64,000 nucleotides of DNA, taken from Clarireedia homoeocarpa (taxonomy: Eukaryota; Ascomycota; Leotiomycetes; Helotiales; Rutstroemiaceae). Shown here piece after piece: positions 31,669-41,713 of the stretch. The notes beneath the pieces were generated by a model, which was given only the letters and a program-made list of their open reading frames with translations, was not told the DNA's origin and did no database searches. Each line of letters starts with the position of its first letter. The stretch's first letter is position 1. Made by a program: the position numbers and the translations under genes. Location: NCBI GenBank assembly GCA_001465935.1, contig LNKV01000025.1:825609-889608 (forward strand), read 5' to 3'.

Positions 31669-33732
31669 ATGGACCAAATCAAGGGCTTCTTCGGTGGAGA
31701 TGTTAGTATTCCAGAATTAATAGCTACCTATGGTCAATGGATCTATGACAATAAGGAGATGATCCAACTGGAGATTCACATTATCCTCTCTGCTCTCTTC
31801 CCCATCTACATCGGATCACATGCCTCATTACAACGTCCACCATCCGCGGCACCACATCCGAAAAAGTCTCGCACATCTTCATCTGATGACGATGAAGTAC
31901 AGCCCGAGACCCATACACCCATGGAAGGTCTCACTCCATCTGATGCCATCCTGTTCCCCGTTCTCGCAAGTGTGGCACTGGGATCACTATACCTCATTAT
32001 TAAATGGCTTGAGGACCCAGCCATCTTGAACAAAATCCTCGGATGGTATTTCTCTGTTCTGGGCGTTGTTGGAGTGGGCAAATTGGCCGGTGATGCATTG
32101 CATGTTGTAACTGGATTTATTTTCCCTTCAGTATGGTCGGATGGAAAGGAAGTATATACCCTGGATCCACTCCTCCGTGTTCAGGTTCCTCAACCCAAAG
32201 CGGAATTTCGTCTCGTCCAGCCATCATCCAAGAGCAATCCGCTTCCAGGCCTCCTTTCCTCAGTCAACTTCCCCAAAACTCTCACCAACTTTCTCTGGAC
32301 GACTCGTTCCCTTCTCAAATCCAGCTGGGTCCTCCGCCTGCATATTAAAAACGTCATCATGCACAAATCCATCCTAACCCTCTCATCAATCCTCGGTTTT
32401 CTTATTGGTCTTACCACTATAATTTCCTACAACGTTTTCTCTCAACCTTGGTTCCTAACCAATCTAATGGGTTTTGGTTTCTGTTACGGAACACTGCAAC
32501 TCATGTCCCCTACCACATTCGCAACCGGATCACTAGTCCTTCTCGGTTTGTTTTTCTACGATATCACTATGGTATTCTACACACCTCTTATGGTTACCGT
32601 TGCGACAAGCCTGGATGTGCCGATCAAATTGGTGTTCCCTACTGCGACTGGCTCGAGTATGTTGGGTCTAGGGGATATTGTGTTGCCCGGAATATTGGTG
32701 GCTTTGGCGTTAAGATTTGATCTGTATTTGCATTATTTGCGGATTTCACAAGCTGCATCCTCTGCTGCGTTATCATCACCGAAATCAGCTTCACCAGTCA
32801 AACGACCCTCATACAAACCTGCAACTGGGCTCTGGGGGGAGCGCTTCTGGACTTCCTCTTCCCCGCCACCAACAATACCATCACATTCATCCTTCGAAAC
32901 AGCAACAGGTACCCGGTTCAAGAAAGTCTATTTCAAGACTGCACTCATGGGGTATATCATGGGTATGATTACGACATTGGTGGTATTAAATGTTTTCCAT
33001 CATGCGCAACCGGCATTGCTTTATTTAGTACCGGGAGTGGTGGGGAGCTTATGGGGGGTTGCGTGGATGAGGGGTGAAGTTGGTTTGATGTGGGGATTTA
33101 CAGAGGATGGAAGTTTGGATGTTGGGGAAGGGGAAGAGAACGGTGACAAGAAACAAGATATAGATCAGGATCACAAAGGGCAGAAAAATGAGAGGAAGAT
33201 AGTAGATGCGGGGGAGAAGGTGACAGGCGACAAGTCCAACGAAAATGTCCAAGAACTCAGTCCTTGGGAAGAATCCGACGAGGAAGAAGACGCAACTTCG
33301 GATGACGAAATGCCAGCATCGAAAAAATCTTCTACACTGGCACCTCGCCGTTTCAGTGGAAATGCTTTTACCGGCACCGTTGATGCTAAAGATGGAAACG
33401 ATGCTGATGATGAGGGAGCGGGTGGGCTAGTTGGTACCGGGTCTGCGGGTTTGGTTGCGGCAAAAGGATTCACGGGAGGCGTAAATGAAGTTTCCAACAC
33501 ATCGCAGAAAGCAGATGGTGTAGCAGAGGTAGAGGAGACGGGGAAGGGAAAACGTAAGAGTATTACAGATGACGATCTTCCTATATTCAGCCTCACTATT
33601 ACGAACGCGATAACGGCTAAGCGGATAGAAAATAACATGGATGTTGGCGTGGCTGCTGAGATGGTTGCGAAGAAGAAGGAGGTTGAGAAGTTGAAGGCTC
33701 GGGTGGTGGAGCTTGAGAAAAGGCTTACTTAG
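31669..33732 (+). CDS. Signal peptide peptidase (presenilin-type intramembrane aspartyl protease)
   Basis: Cleaves signal-peptide remnants and type II membrane anchors in the ER membrane. Single exon, ATG at 31669, 687 aa. Around nine hydrophobic segments are visible. The two catalytic aspartates are D298 in FFYDITMVFYTP and D336 in the GxGD motif LGLGDIVLPG, and the PAL motif is at 448-450 (QPALLYLVPG). An insertion of ~60 Ser/Pro-rich residues lies between GxGD and PAL. After the last membrane segment there is an unusual ~220-residue acidic, probably disordered cytosolic tail ending in a short coiled coil (KKKEVEKLKARVVELEKRLT). In Aspergillus the homologue SppA contributes to hypoxia adaptation by processing the SREBP SrbA; whether this holds here is inference. 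Confidence 0.92.
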   Translation: MDQIKGFFGGDVSIPELIATYGQWIYDNKEMIQLEIHIILSALFPIYIGSHASLQRPPSAAPHPKKSRTSSSDDDEVQPETHTPMEGLTPSDAILFPVLASVALGSLYLIIKWLEDPAILNKILGWYFSVLGVVGVGKLAGDALHVVTGFIFPSVWSDGKEVYTLDPLLRVQVPQPKAEFRLVQPSSKSNPLPGLLSSVNFPKTLTNFLWTTRSLLKSSWVLRLHIKNVIMHKSILTLSSILGFLIGLTTIISYNVFSQPWFLTNLMGFGFCYGTLQLMSPTTFATGSLVLLGLFFYDITMVFYTPLMVTVATSLDVPIKLVFPTATGSSMLGLGDIVLPGILVALALRFDLYLHYLRISQAASSAALSSPKSASPVKRPSYKPATGLWGERFWTSSSPPPTIPSHSSFETATGTRFKKVYFKTALMGYIMGMITTLVVLNVFHHAQPALLYLVPGVVGSLWGVAWMRGEVGLMWGFTEDGSLDVGEGEENGDKKQDIDQDHKGQKNERKIVDAGEKVTGDKSNENVQELSPWEESDEEEDATSDDEMPASKKSSTLAPRRFSGNAFTGTVDAKDGNDADDEGAGGLVGTGSAGLVAAKGFTGGVNEVSNTSQKADGVAEVEETGKGKRKSITDDDLPIFSLTITNAITAKRIENNMDVGVAAEMVAKKKEVEKLKARVVELEKRLT

Positions 33733-34699
33733 TTTATGTAGTTGGGGAGCAAGTGTGAGGTGGAGTGAGGTGAGGTAGTAGAAGTAACTTAGGAATTTCG
33801 AGGGAGGATAGAAACGGTTATGTGTATTGCAATGCTTTGCATCGGTTGAAGCACCTTGATGGAATGTGCATGCGGGAAAGAGAAAGGAAAGGAAAGGGAG
33901 GGTGACAGAAACATGTAAACTAGTTTTTCAGACTCGGGAGCGTCTTGCTTAGGAAAAACTTCAGAGTTTAACAGAGCACAGCGAAGTATAAGCGGTGAGG
34001 TATTCAGGTCGACAGAGCTAGATGGTTGCTCAAAATAGTAGGCTCAGTGAAAATCAGAAAATACCGGCTGTTATGACCACGGGGAGGGATTCGAAGTAAC
34101 TTTGAATATTCACCAACTTAGAAAGTTGATATCATTATTATATTGTGCTCCCAATCATCTTACAAACTGTAACAAATATCTTCTTCCATGTAGTACTCAT
34201 AACTGAGAAACCAATAAGTTATCTAGAACCGAATAATGCCATTGTAAAAATACCTAGCGAACTCGGGACTCGGGTAACCTTACAATAATACCCCTTACTT
34301 ACTTTACAGTACTTTAACTTACCCGTTTCCGCATTCCGTCGGCAAAGTCTTTATCCGCTGCCCCTCCCCATACTTTTATTCCCCGCACTCAACCTCCACA
34401 AAAGTTCTCCCCTGTGGGGGTTTTACGGTAGATTCACTGACTGACATCGCTTTACGCATTCGATCTAAGATTTACAATGATGGATGGATGGATGAAGAAA
34501 AGTCCGGTTTTATATAGTGTATAGTAATAGGTAGGTAGGTGTATGGCAGCGTGGGTATCTTCTTTCATTCAATTCCTCTTGGCTCTTTTCTTTTCCGCTC
34601 CATCAATCAATTTGCTTTTTTGCCTCCTGCTCGCAACATCGTCTCGCGAGAAACAAAATCACAACCCATTCCATTCCACCCCCCCCCAAGCAACGAACC
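33733..34699. other. Intergenic region before dehydroquinase
   Basis: About 970 bp. AT-rich DNA at about 34130-34320 is followed by GATGGATGGATGGATGA (34481-34497) and TAGGTAGGTAGGT (34529-34541) short repeats. A C-run leader sits next to the start codon. No gene was recognised. Confidence 0.45.
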
Positions 34700-35164
34700 A
34701 TGCCCGTCTCCAAAATCCTCCTTCTCAACGGCCCCAACCTTAACCTCCTCGGCACCCGCGAACCCCATATCTACGGCAGCACCACCCTCTCCGCCGTCGA
34801 ATCCAGCCTCGCCAGCTACCTCTCGTCGCTCTCTCCCCCCGTCACCCTGCTCGCGTACCAGTCTAACCACGAGGGCGCCCTCATCGACCGCATCCACGCC
34901 GCGCGCGACGAGAAAGTCGATGCCATTGTGATCAATCCCGGCGCGCTGACGCATACGAGTGTGGCGCTGAGAGATGCCCTCGCCGGAGTGGATATCCGCT
35001 TCGTGGAGGTGCATATCAGTAATGTGCATCGCAGGGAGGAGTTTAGACATAGGAGTTACTTGAGTGATAAGGCGGAGGCGGTGATTTGTGGGCTGGGGAC
35101 TTGGGGGTATAGGGCGGCGGTGGAGTGGGTGGTGGGGGAGATGGGGGAGAGGGCGAAGTTGTGA
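34700..35164 (+). CDS. qa-2: Type II 3-dehydroquinate dehydratase (catabolic dehydroquinase)
   Basis: Converts 3-dehydroquinate to 3-dehydroshikimate in quinate degradation (qa-2/qutE in Neurospora/Aspergillus). Single exon, 154 aa, the normal subunit length of the dodecamer. Hallmarks are LLLNGPNLNLLGTREPHIYG with the catalytic Arg20 and Tyr25 on the lid loop, YQSNHEGALIDRIHAAR, INPGALTHTSVALRDAL and VEVHISNVHRREEFRH, which holds the catalytic His. The start at 34700 follows a C-rich leader. The next pathway gene, 3-dehydroshikimate dehydratase, lies 5.4 kb downstream on the same strand with a HET gene between. The pentafunctional AROM enzyme supplies the biosynthetic (type I) activity in fungi, so this copy is expected to be catabolic. 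Confidence 0.95.
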   Translation: MPVSKILLLNGPNLNLLGTREPHIYGSTTLSAVESSLASYLSSLSPPVTLLAYQSNHEGALIDRIHAARDEKVDAIVINPGALTHTSVALRDALAGVDIRFVEVHISNVHRREEFRHRSYLSDKAEAVICGLGTWGYRAAVEWVVGEMGERAKL

Positions 35165-35958
35165 AAAGAAGGGAGAGCGGTCATGGCTGGAGGAGATATG
35201 TCTTGTCTGGGATTGGAAATGCATATTTATGGCTTTTGGGATGGAGTGTTCTTTTTTATGGTTGACTTGGATGTTGAGTCTATGTTCTGTTGGGGGGGGT
35301 GGATGGTGGGTGTTGTATATCAAATTATTAGGGCAGGAATAAGACTAAATAACAAGATCCAGACATCCAGACATGGATACACGAATCGTAAGCACTATTA
35401 GTGATTCGTGCGTATCTTTTGCGACTTCCACCAGGCCTGGTCCCCTCCCCGATAGGTACTTTCATAGATGGAATGTAACTCAATGGATACTGCGAGATCT
35501 TAGACCGCGCTTCGAGACAATCATCCACTAACCTTACGCAGTCCTTCACGACACTTCGCAAGATGCATTTCAGAATATTTCCCGCTCAACACGGGGGTGT
35601 ATAGAAAGCCCGTGTTGACTCGACAACAACCCGAATAGGACATTAATGGAGCAATCACGGATCAGACTTCATGTTGTGAATAGGTGCCTGATGGGCATCC
35701 ATTGAATTCCCTTGTTGAAACATGTTGCCAGAGCTTGATCCTCATAGCAAATGGTTTGTGGTTTGGCAGTGGTATCGAGTCGATCGGTCGAAGTATAGCG
35801 TGTATGCTCTGGTGTTCCCAGTGATGTAGGTAGATAGATGCGTTTGTATACGTTCTCTGAGTTGTGTGTTGTTTTGTACACTGAGGTTTCAGAGCTGTAA
35901 GTATAGAGAACTTTTCTCATGATTGCAATTGGTGAAAATACTTTGGGCAGTGCCGATT
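35165..35958. other. Intergenic region between dehydroquinase and HET gene
   Basis: Convergent 3'-flanks, about 790 bp. No coding region or repeat was recognised. Confidence 0.4.
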
Positions 35959-37464
35959 TTATTCCAACGTCACATGTGCCCATTTCCAGAGCCCCGTGTC
36001 ACCAAAAGGCGTGACGTACCGCACCAGATGTTTGAAGGGGATGGATGATCTCTCAGGCAGCGAAGCACTGTATTCTCGGAGTAATTGATAGTTCAAGGGC
36101 CATGTATCGACGGCTGTCCAGTCTAAACTTCGTACGTAACGGATGTAGTCTCTACTGCTCACATTTTGCGGCAGGTAAGCGCTGACAATTCTGTATTCTT
36201 CTGCTAATGTTGGTTGAAATTTTGCACCGTTATTATCGAAGGGTATAATCAGATTGTAAGGAATTTCCAAAATTATGGGTATGTCACGTATGCTTATAAA
36301 ATTATGCCTTTGGAGTAATATGAGAAACAGCTCGAATGGCGAAGATTCGTAATTGGGAAGAATGTCCCAGGTTGATGTCGAGCCGTTCTTCATCTTTTGC
36401 CGTGTCCCTTTACCTTCAAAATTCACCTCCCCATATTCGTCGACGAAGAGCCCAGATGGTATATTCCAGGCAGACGAGATCCCCAACAGGCTGTAGATTC
36501 TATCTCTTGGGTCCATACATTTTCGTCCAAACGGGTCATTATAAGTGTAGATGAGGTGTGATAGGTCCTTAAAGGGGCGGCGGGTAAGGAAGATTGCTCC
36601 GTGGGAATGCATGAAATCCGGCAGCATGAGCTTTAAGTATTTATTGATCACTATCCCTTCAATGGTGTCGATTCCACACATTACAATTGACCGTTTTGCT
36701 AGGACAAGCTCCTGAACAATCCACATTCGCATGAAATAATTGCAGTTGAAAAAACGGAACAGCGCACAAAATGTAGAGGCGGAAAGGAGATAGTTTTTAG
36801 GGCTGAGAAGCAAGCGTGCTGTGTGGTAGAGCCACCTTAGTGAAAATTGATGCATGTCGCGGTACCTTCGAAATATTTTCATAATTTGAATCGTTTCCTC
36901 GAATTCGTACCCCAGCCACGCGATGACGAAGTGGGCATTGGAGAAGATGTCCTTCATGAGATTCACTTGGTGATTCCTTTCCGCAACGTCATCTTGATCG
37001 ATACATATCGAATCTATCCAAATGTACCGGAGTGTGATTCTATTGAGTCCATCGCTTGTCGACTGTGCAGCGGTCCCCGCGGCGTAGGCTCTTGCTCCAA
37101 GATTGGCTTCTTCCATTTCTTTAAGTACTATCTGAAGCGTGTCGTCATCACCGGTCCTTCTTCTGTGTGGTTTTCTCATGTAATCGAATATTGAGTTGAT
37201 ACCATTGAACAAATTCTCTCGTATGGGATGTTGAGATCCATCGATCTCGATATGACGCATAGGCAAAGGATAACCCCAAGCGTAGGAGAGAGCTGTATAT
37301 GAAGGGCAACTAGCTACCTCAAATGCTTGAAGGTGACCCTTGATCTTTCCTGACGAGTCTCTTTCAAGTGAAAGCAGTCTAATTGATTTCGAGCCCAAGT
37401 TTAGCGGGGTGTTTTGATAGATCGTTGGCGGAACGTCGAGCTCGAGGTTATGTGAGTGAGCCAT
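35959..37464 (-). CDS. HET-domain (heterokaryon incompatibility) protein
   Basis: Single exon from the ATG at 37464, 501 aa. HET-domain blocks are clear: RLLSLERD near residue 30, YTALSYAWG at 56-64, then RYIWIDSICIDQDDVAERNH and VNLMKDIFSNAHFVIAWLG. The later block MRMWIVQELVLAK and DPRDRIYSLLG complete the family pattern. HET proteins trigger programmed cell death on non-self recognition in ascomycetes and often sit in fast-evolving accessory positions. No partner domain (NACHT, ankyrin, WD40) follows; the C-terminal half is only weakly structured by eye. The frame is intact with no stops, so it may be functional. It lies inside the interval between two quinate-catabolic genes and is transcribed in the opposite direction. 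Confidence 0.9.
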   Translation of the reverse strand: MAHSHNLELDVPPTIYQNTPLNLGSKSIRLLSLERDSSGKIKGHLQAFEVASCPSYTALSYAWGYPLPMRHIEIDGSQHPIRENLFNGINSIFDYMRKPHRRRTGDDDTLQIVLKEMEEANLGARAYAAGTAAQSTSDGLNRITLRYIWIDSICIDQDDVAERNHQVNLMKDIFSNAHFVIAWLGYEFEETIQIMKIFRRYRDMHQFSLRWLYHTARLLLSPKNYLLSASTFCALFRFFNCNYFMRMWIVQELVLAKRSIVMCGIDTIEGIVINKYLKLMLPDFMHSHGAIFLTRRPFKDLSHLIYTYNDPFGRKCMDPRDRIYSLLGISSAWNIPSGLFVDEYGEVNFEGKGTRQKMKNGSTSTWDILPNYESSPFELFLILLQRHNFISIRDIPIILEIPYNLIIPFDNNGAKFQPTLAEEYRIVSAYLPQNVSSRDYIRYVRSLDWTAVDTWPLNYQLLREYSASLPERSSIPFKHLVRYVTPFGDTGLWKWAHVTLE

Positions 37465-38049
37465 TTTGATTTTGGTTTCTAACGACCCCTCACAAGATAG
37501 TCGTTGGTTGTCTTGCGACACGGTTCGATAATTTCAGATGGCCGCAGGAGAATCTGGAGTTCCAGTTTATAAATCTTAACTGTACAAACGTCGACATGTA
37601 TGAGCATAGCGTTACATGAGGCGTGGTTGCGGCGATGGCATGGAAAACTGGGCGAAGCAGCCTGAAGGATTATGCGTTCCGTTTGAGGGCACTGGACCGT
37701 CCATCAATCGTGATCACATCTTCTCAGTGCTTTCTAGTTATTTCAAAAGAACGTAGCCATAATTGCAATTTATTCTGAAATCGAGTTCTACAATTGTCGT
37801 ATATGTAGGTAGGTGTTTGTTCTTGAGATTCCCTCTATTGTACTAACATCAACGTTACAGGAGCTTATACTTCTACATTATGAAACGAGCTGTCGCAGGT
37901 CGCTTTAGGCTCCCTGCTCGCTCAGAGGATAACTCGCTGTCGCTCCTTATAAAAGTATGATTTAGGGTAAGCATATCTGATCCCGTAGGCACGTTACTGT
38001 ACTTTTTAATGGACGAATCAGAAGTTGTACCTGGAGGTGGTCCGGCCTT

Positions 38050-38089
38050 CCTATAATCTTGTATAAGATCCTATAATCTTATATAAGAT
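38050..38089. repeat. 20-bp tandem duplication, AT-rich
   Basis: Two adjacent copies of CCTATAATCTTNTATAAGAT differing at one base. Each unit is itself partly palindromic (ATCTT...AAGAT), giving a TATA-rich patch about 590 bp upstream of the HET start. Confidence 0.85.
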
Positions 38090-38760
38090 ATTCTGAGACC
38101 ATAACACTCAACATATTCTCCCTCAAAAGATGATAAGGGTACCTTGTACGCCCACGCATTCTGCATCTCATCACACTCAATTCCAATGAACAACCGCGAG
38201 ACTAATCGGGACACTGATGCGGAGCCAAATTATTGCGGCTAAGAAAGGTAGGTGATTTGTAGTTTTAGATGCTGGGCTTTCAATAATTCCCTAGTCAGTG
38301 TTGTTAGGGGCCATACTGTGCTAGCGCCGTGGTTATCATGTAGGGTGTCACAACAGTTTGGGAGCCTATCACCTTGTGTTTTTCGTCGCACCGTCAGTTT
38401 CAGTAAGCAAAAGCCACAATCATAGACCAATGCGATGGTGTAGACGGCTAAATAATGGCCGGAAGAAAGATTGGCTCTGGACGTCGTGACAACCCCTATA
38501 TTCAGTTCTTTCGTCCATTTAGGAGCGAAGGGCAACCAAATGGTGTGGCACAATGGAGCAGCAACCAGTCTGAACATCTACACCCTAGCAATCAGAGGTC
38601 TACAGTATGAGATATAATATATTCATCAAAAGACCAGTCAGGATCTTGACAGCGTTGTGTTTAGGATGGATTTTTAGACTATAAGTGTTCTTCCGAGTAC
38701 TGACTTCGTAGTAGAAGTAGGACCATTCCAAACCTTGGTCTCATCTTTCATCCCACTCAT

Positions 38761-38796
38761 CTCCTGCATCACCTCCTGCATCACCTCCTGCATCAC
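38761..38796. repeat. 12-bp tandem repeat, three copies
   Basis: CTCCTGCATCAC occurs three times in tandem and is flanked by near-copies (ATCCCACTCAT before, CTCTTCTAAC after). Confidence 0.9.
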
Positions 38797-39357
38797 CTCT
38801 TCTAACACATTGCGTAATGATCCCAGGAACCTTCTTCACTGTTTTCAACATCCTTTTCCACGGCCTTGAACTTTCCGCTTCCATGTCCCTCCCTGTCATC
38901 AGCGGCCTCATACACCCAATACCTGTTTCAATCCGTCACCAATTTATCCGTTTCCTCGACACACTTTCTACAGAATTCTGCTCATCTTGCTAGAGTAGCT
39001 CTACTTTGTGCCAGGCCACGGAAAAGCAGAGGGAAAATATGCAGCAACGCGTTGTATTGGTGGAATTTTACAATAGAGCCCGCCTGCAAAGGATACTGGC
39101 AAGTTTGATAGCCATGACCTCGAAGCAATAGAACTGATCAGCGGGTGTGTGAGGAACGATGTTGTGCTGTAGATGCTAGAATGAGGTGGTGTGCTCGGCC
39201 ATAGGGGGTAGGCAGGGAAGTTTTCGCTAGGATCAGTTGAACATCGACTAGAATGTCGAATCTTCTTTTCAATTGGTTAAAGTGGGACAGTTTTAGTATA
39301 ATTTTAATACTCGTCCTAGAATTAGAAGGGGATGAGGGCTAAAAACACTCACAGCGA

Positions 39358-39786
39358 TTACATAGCGTCACCATGAGCCCCCCTCAGAATTACTACCTCT
39401 GCTGGGTACGAAGCCTCGACCTCATCTTCGTGAAATATCACTTTCGAAGCCATTTTATCCTTCAAATATTGCAGCACGAGCGAAAAAGCTAAATACAAGT
39501 TCCCATCCGAGCTATCGACCGTTAGCACAATCTCCTCGAGCTTGGTGGCCTCATGAAACACTCTTAGCCCTGGATAGACCAGAGACAGATATGTAATCAA
39601 CAGACTGATTAGGGCAGCTGGGAAGGTGTGTTGTGAGCAGATTCGTTGATCAAGACGCAGGCACCTCCCCGCACTCAGATGTCCTAAGGTTGATGTTGCG
39701 GGCCGGGACATGGCGGGACCTCCGGTGCTGGTATTGTCCACGGCATCCTGATACTTGGGGATGGCGAGTGGGTTAAACAAGACCTA
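39358..39786 (-). pseudogene. Coding remnant or orphan last exon
   Basis: A minus-strand frame without a local ATG start reads NPLAIPKYQDAVDN near its beginning. Later it reads PGLRVFHEATKLEEIVLTVD, SSDGNLYLAFSLVLQYLKDK and SYPAEVVILRGAHGDAM, then stops. The composition and the LEEIVLTVD segment look like a genuine C-terminal half. An ATTAG acceptor-like site precedes it, but I could not find matching upstream exons. A truncated gene copy is the simplest reading. No family is assigned. Confidence 0.3.
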
Positions 39787-40539
39787 CTAATAAAACCCAC
39801 CATGCATATAAACAATAGTAGTTCTTCCCTTGACGCTTCTCATCGGTCCTTCATACTTTTCCTTTTCGATGATATCTGGCTCTTCCCAATTACTACCATT
39901 TTTTTCGTTTATTCCCGACCCCAGAGCGGTATCTAAACCCTTATATCTTTATGCTCCTGGGCTAACTACATCGAAGTTCAACAGAAAATCCAATTCTTTG
40001 GCTTTACCTTATCTTAATGGCGTATTCCAATGAATTCCAGTTGTCGCCTTGTCCCATCACAGGCTGATTCCTGTATTAACAAGAGCCACGCCTCTTGCAT
40101 ACCATATTCTAATTGATTATAATGTAAATTAGCGGTGTTCTAGAGACATTGCGGTTGTTGGAGGTTACAAGTGACAGCTGGGAAAATATTGAGCCGACAA
40201 GCTCGGACCACCAAGATCAAGGGGACTTCACCTCATCACAAACTGGAAGTTCTCCGCACTGTCAACGATCTATAACGCGGGATTGCCGATATAATCATGA
40301 CTCGAACTCGTCATGTTGTTCGTACACCCATCAGGATTCCAAAATGGATCTTACCGTGGTAACTTAGCAGAGCCAAGCCTTACTCCTGGTTGAAGTCGTA
40401 AGTGGGCATGTAGTACCCCGCATCAGAGCAAAGCTAAAAGAGCACGATTTCCCCTCTACAGAGTTTCGAGAAGTACAGAGCATGTTTTCATTTCTTTGCT
40501 TATAATTCTGTGTACATTTGGCACTGGTATATCGCCGCA
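39787..40539. other. Upstream region of dehydroshikimate dehydratase
   Basis: About 750 bp holding the promoter of the + strand dehydratase gene. I looked for GGRTAA-N-TTAYCC-like quinate activator sites and saw no convincing copy. Confidence 0.4.
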
Positions 40540-41571
40540 ATGTCCGACTTCAAAACGGCCATCTCCTCAATGTCCCTCGGTCGAGCATGGGTTCACGACA
40601 TGACCCCCAAGCTAGACGCAGCGGCAAATCATGGACTCAACGGCATCGAGATGTTCTACGAAGACCTAGAATATCTCGCGAAAGCCGAATCGAGATCTAA
40701 TAGTCCTTCTGCTGATGATTTACTGCATGCAGCTTCAACGATACGAACGCTGTGTGACGAACGCGGCCTGACAATCATTGGTTTACAGCCCTTCTTCCAC
40801 TATGAGGGGCTGAAGGATCGAGATGAACATGCAAGGAGAATTGAAAAGCTGAGGCTGTGGTTTAGAATTGCAAAGATATTGGGAACGGATACCATACAGA
40901 TACCATCAAGTTTTCTTCCCAAGGAGGAAATCACAGACGATATCAACGTTGTGGTGAAAGATTTGCAAGAAGTCGCGGATATGGGAGCAAAGGAGAAACC
41001 AATTATAAGATTTTCATACGAAAATCTATCTTGGGGTACCTACTTCGATGTTTGGGAAGCTGGCTGGGATATTGTGAAGAGGGTTGATCGTACCAATTTC
41101 GGCGTTTGCTTGGATACATTTCATATTGGCGGAAGAGTGTATGCCGATCCTTCGTCAAGTGATGGGAAGACGCCAAATGCAGAGAAAGATATCGAAGAGA
41201 GTATAAAAAGACTAGTTGAAAGAATGGATGTCAATAAAGTGTTTTATATCCAGGTTGGTGACGCAGAGAAAATGAGAGACCCTTTAATTAAAGGTCATGC
41301 ATTTTGGGCGGATGGACAACCAGCGAGAATGAGTTGGAGTAGAAATGCGCGGTTATTTGCTGGTGAGGATGGCGGATATCTACCTGTGGAAGCAATCACC
41401 AAGGCAATCATTGATGGACTGGGATACAAGGGCTGGGTTAGTATGGAGCTGTTTAACAGATCGATGAATGAGGCGGGACCTCAGGTACCAGATCAACATG
41501 CACGGAGAGCTGCTGCATCTTGGGAAGTGATTAAGGGGTGGATACATTCATGGGAAAAGGCCAGGCAATAG
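40540..41571 (+). CDS. qa-4: 3-dehydroshikimate dehydratase (quinate catabolism, TIM-barrel AP endonuclease 2-like fold)
   Basis: Converts 3-dehydroshikimate to protocatechuate, the step after catabolic dehydroquinase (qa-4/qutC). Single exon, 343 aa, ATG at 40540 in CCGCAATGTCC. Family blocks are MSLGRAWVHDMTPKLDAAAN, GLNGIEMFYEDLEYLA, IIGLQPFFHYEGLKDRDEHA, LGTDTIQIPSSFLP, FSYENLSWGTYFDVWEAGWD, NFGVCLDTFHIGGR, FYIQVGDAEKMRDPL and GWVSMELFNRSM. The metal-binding Glu, Asp-His, Gln and Glu residues of the barrel (E in SYEN, D/H in LDTFH, Q in IQVGD, E in MELF) are all present. It is convergent with the kelch gene 143 bp away. A generic sugar-phosphate isomerase is less likely because of the full-length match in motif order and the neighbouring dehydroquinase. 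Confidence 0.9.
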   Translation: MSDFKTAISSMSLGRAWVHDMTPKLDAAANHGLNGIEMFYEDLEYLAKAESRSNSPSADDLLHAASTIRTLCDERGLTIIGLQPFFHYEGLKDRDEHARRIEKLRLWFRIAKILGTDTIQIPSSFLPKEEITDDINVVVKDLQEVADMGAKEKPIIRFSYENLSWGTYFDVWEAGWDIVKRVDRTNFGVCLDTFHIGGRVYADPSSSDGKTPNAEKDIEESIKRLVERMDVNKVFYIQVGDAEKMRDPLIKGHAFWADGQPARMSWSRNARLFAGEDGGYLPVEAITKAIIDGLGYKGWVSMELFNRSMNEAGPQVPDQHARRAAASWEVIKGWIHSWEKARQ

Positions 41572-41713
41572 TACTTGGACATCGTGTACATGACATATTA
41601 CTTGATCCTTGGAACCGGTCACGCTTGAACTTTCACTCCCTAAAATCATACTCAAAATCCTTTCAAACATGCTCAAAAGAACAGCTTTCACACAACCAAT
41701 CTCTCAATATTCT

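Larger units (their letters stand above)
37465..39357. other. Gene-poor interval upstream of HET gene
   Basis: About 1.9 kb. It carries a 20-bp tandem pair at 38050-38089 and a 12-bp triple repeat at 38761-38796. Small open frames have no domains. Confidence 0.45.

Noticed and set aside
34607..35323. 238-codon minus frame over the dehydroquinase gene
   Set aside because: Shadow of the type II dehydroquinase, which has all catalytic residues.
39787..40539. Possible quinate activator (Qa-1F/QutA) binding sites
   Set aside because: No convincing GGRTAA...TTAYCC inverted repeat was seen by eye.
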